64,000 nt of DNA from Tahibacter soli. Lineage in GTDB: Bacteria; Pseudomonadota; Gammaproteobacteria; Xanthomonadales; Rhodanobacteraceae. The position numbers were made by a program, and so were the translations under genes. The notes below the pieces were generated by a model. It made no database searches and had not been told where the DNA came from. It saw nothing but the letters and a program-made list of their open reading frames with translations. The number at the start of each line of letters is the position of its first letter. Position 1 is the stretch's first letter. Positions 62,769-64,000 of this stretch are shown here, in pieces. The stretch covers positions 186,001 through 250,000 of the forward strand of contig NZ_JAOVZO020000014.1 of NCBI RefSeq assembly GCF_025717065.2. Reading direction: 5' to 3'.

Positions 62769-64000
62769 GTGAAGCGAAACTGGAGTGATCCGGAGCTTGA
62801 TGAGATATGGCTGCTGACACCTGAGGAACTTGCTCTGCTGGTCAACAAGACGGCGGCTAATCGCCTTGGCTATGCCCTGCAGCTGAAGGTATTGCCGCTG
62901 GAGAGCCGATTCTTCGATGCGGTCACTGAGGTTCCCAGCGTGGCTGTTCGCTTCGTTGCCCAGCAGGTCGGCGTGAACCCAAAAGCGTTTGCAGAGTACG
63001 ACCCCGAAGGGCGGACGGCGAAGCGCGACCGCGTGGATATTCGCAAACACCTCGGTTGGCGACAAGCTACGGAGGCAGACAACGCCAGCATGTCGGCCTG
63101 GTTGCGATCGGACGTGCTGCCATCGGCACCCGATCCCCACCATCTCGATGAGATTTCCCTGTCCTGGTATCGCGACCATCGGATCGAGACGCCGGCGAGT
63201 ATCAACCGCGAGCGATTCGTGCGCGCCGCAGTGAATCAGTTCGACAATGAACTGGTCGAGTCGCTGGCCGGACGATTGTCGGTCTCGACACGGGTGTCGA
63301 TCGACGCTCTGCTCGTCATCGGTGTCGCGGCCGACGATGAAGCCGATGGTTTGGCCGAATCAATGACGATGACGCTTACCGCGCTCAAGTCCGATCCGCG
63401 TCGCCCAGGCGTGGACACCATTGAGGTCGAGATCGCGAAGCTACGCACAATCGACCAGCTCGAACTGCCAGCTGAATTGTTCGCGGATGTCTCACCAAAG
63501 ATCGTCGAAGTATTTCGACGCCGTGTGGCCACCGAGCCCGCGAATGAACTCCGCGGCCGCGTAGAACCCGTGCGATACACGATGCTGGCAGCCTATTGCT
63601 GGCAGCGGCAACGCGAAGTCATTGATGGGTTGGTAGAACTGCTCATCCAGACCGTACATCGCATTGGGGTCAGCGCAGAACATCGTGTGGAACGGCAGCT
63701 GCTGGAAGACTTTCGTCGCGTGCGCGGAAAAACGGGACTGTTGTTCAAATTGGCCGAAGCGGCCGTCGAGCATCCCGAAGGCATAGTCCAGGACGTGCTT
63801 TTCCCGGTTGTCGGCGAACAGACGCTGCGCGACCTAGTCAAGGAATACAAGTCCGCGGGGCCGATGTTCAACACCGTCGTCCATACGGTGATGCGGGCGT
63901 CCTACAGCAACCACTATCGACGTGCGTTGCCAAAACTTCTGAACACGCTGAAATTTCGGTGCAATAACGACGCGTATCGGCCGGTCATGCGAGCACTGGA
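62769..64000 (+). CDS. Tn3-family transposase, 3' partial
   Basis: 410 residues from GTG 62769 with AAGGAG upstream; open to the window edge. The N-terminal DUF4158 domain is recognisable: VKRNWSDPELDEIWLLTPEE, LGYALQLKVLPLESRF, QVGVNPKAFAEYD, DIRKHLGWRQAT. The middle region shows TMLAAYCWQRQREVIDGLVE and HYRRALPKLLNTLKFR, leading toward the DDE catalytic domain, which lies outside. Full members are near 1000 residues. It probably belongs to a transposon that carries, or inserted beside, the accessory region. Confidence 0.9.
   Translation, partial: MKRNWSDPELDEIWLLTPEELALLVNKTAANRLGYALQLKVLPLESRFFDAVTEVPSVAVRFVAQQVGVNPKAFAEYDPEGRTAKRDRVDIRKHLGWRQATEADNASMSAWLRSDVLPSAPDPHHLDEISLSWYRDHRIETPASINRERFVRAAVNQFDNELVESLAGRLSVSTRVSIDALLVIGVAADDEADGLAESMTMTLTALKSDPRRPGVDTIEVEIAKLRTIDQLELPAELFADVSPKIVEVFRRRVATEPANELRGRVEPVRYTMLAAYCWQRQREVIDGLVELLIQTVHRIGVSAEHRVERQLLEDFRRVRGKTGLLFKLAEAAVEHPEGIVQDVLFPVVGEQTLRDLVKEYKSAGPMFNTVVHTVMRASYSNHYRRALPKLLNTLKFRCNNDAYRPVMRAL

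Overview
The window is high-GC bacterial chromosome (roughly two-thirds or more G+C by eye for the first 57 kb), dense in genes and rich in GTG starts and 4-base start/stop overlaps. Secreted proteins dominate. Several carry a short FxDGF/FxNGFE-type motif (for example IFADGFD, IFANGFEVP), a tail I associate with Lysobacterales/Xanthomonadales such as Dokdonella or Tahibacter. The large winged-helix/TPR regulator, the YeeE/YedE pair and the DUF2867 and DUF2200 proteins fit a gammaproteobacterium of that kind. No rRNA, tRNA or CRISPR array was seen. The taxonomic placement is inference.

Layout. 1-928: end of a PrpF-type isomerase. 960-4777: three secreted proteins of unknown function around a divergent promoter. 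4819-17558: a 2670-residue secreted protein divergent from a TPR-CHAT protease / sigma-like / membrane anti-sigma-like operon. 17829-26938: MFS transporter, secreted lipase-like protein with a clear terminator, secreted propeller-like protein, CadC-type regulator with a TPR tail, small unknown. 27082-28767: ArnT-type glycosyltransferase whose 3' end overlaps an antisense 23-residue arginine-rich microprotein gene. 28909-34756: tightly packed operon of LytS/LytTR two-component genes plus sulfur-trafficking genes (rhodaneses, two half-size YeeE/YedE transporters, MOCOS-like class V aminotransferase). 35175-43101: housekeeping and metabolic genes (glutathione transferase, carboxypeptidase-like, methyltransferase, TehA-like, hydrolase, isochorismatase with divergent LysR, DUF2200). 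43323-56866: large secreted proteins, including a collagen-like protein and a 1987-residue protein with nine near-identical DUF11 repeats and an IPTL-type C-terminus, then an amidohydrolase.

From about 57.6 kb the base composition drops and the region becomes accessory. It holds a possible PD-(D/E)XK nuclease, a 191-bp non-autonomous IS5-type element with a TAGC target duplication, a 180-bp imperfect direct repeat carrying CGGAAG-NN-CTTCCG operator-like palindromes, an atypical secreted protein flanked by a short direct repeat, a truncated IS3 copy with an amber codon, small possible regulators, and the 5' part of a Tn3-family transposase running off the window.

The units that most suggest cooperation are two. 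One is the CHAT protease/sigma/membrane-protein operon, where a secreted caspase-like protease could cleave the periplasmic part of the anti-sigma-like protein. The other is the two-component-controlled sulfur operon, where a transporter pair, two rhodanese-like proteins and a cysteine-desulfurase-like enzyme are translationally coupled.
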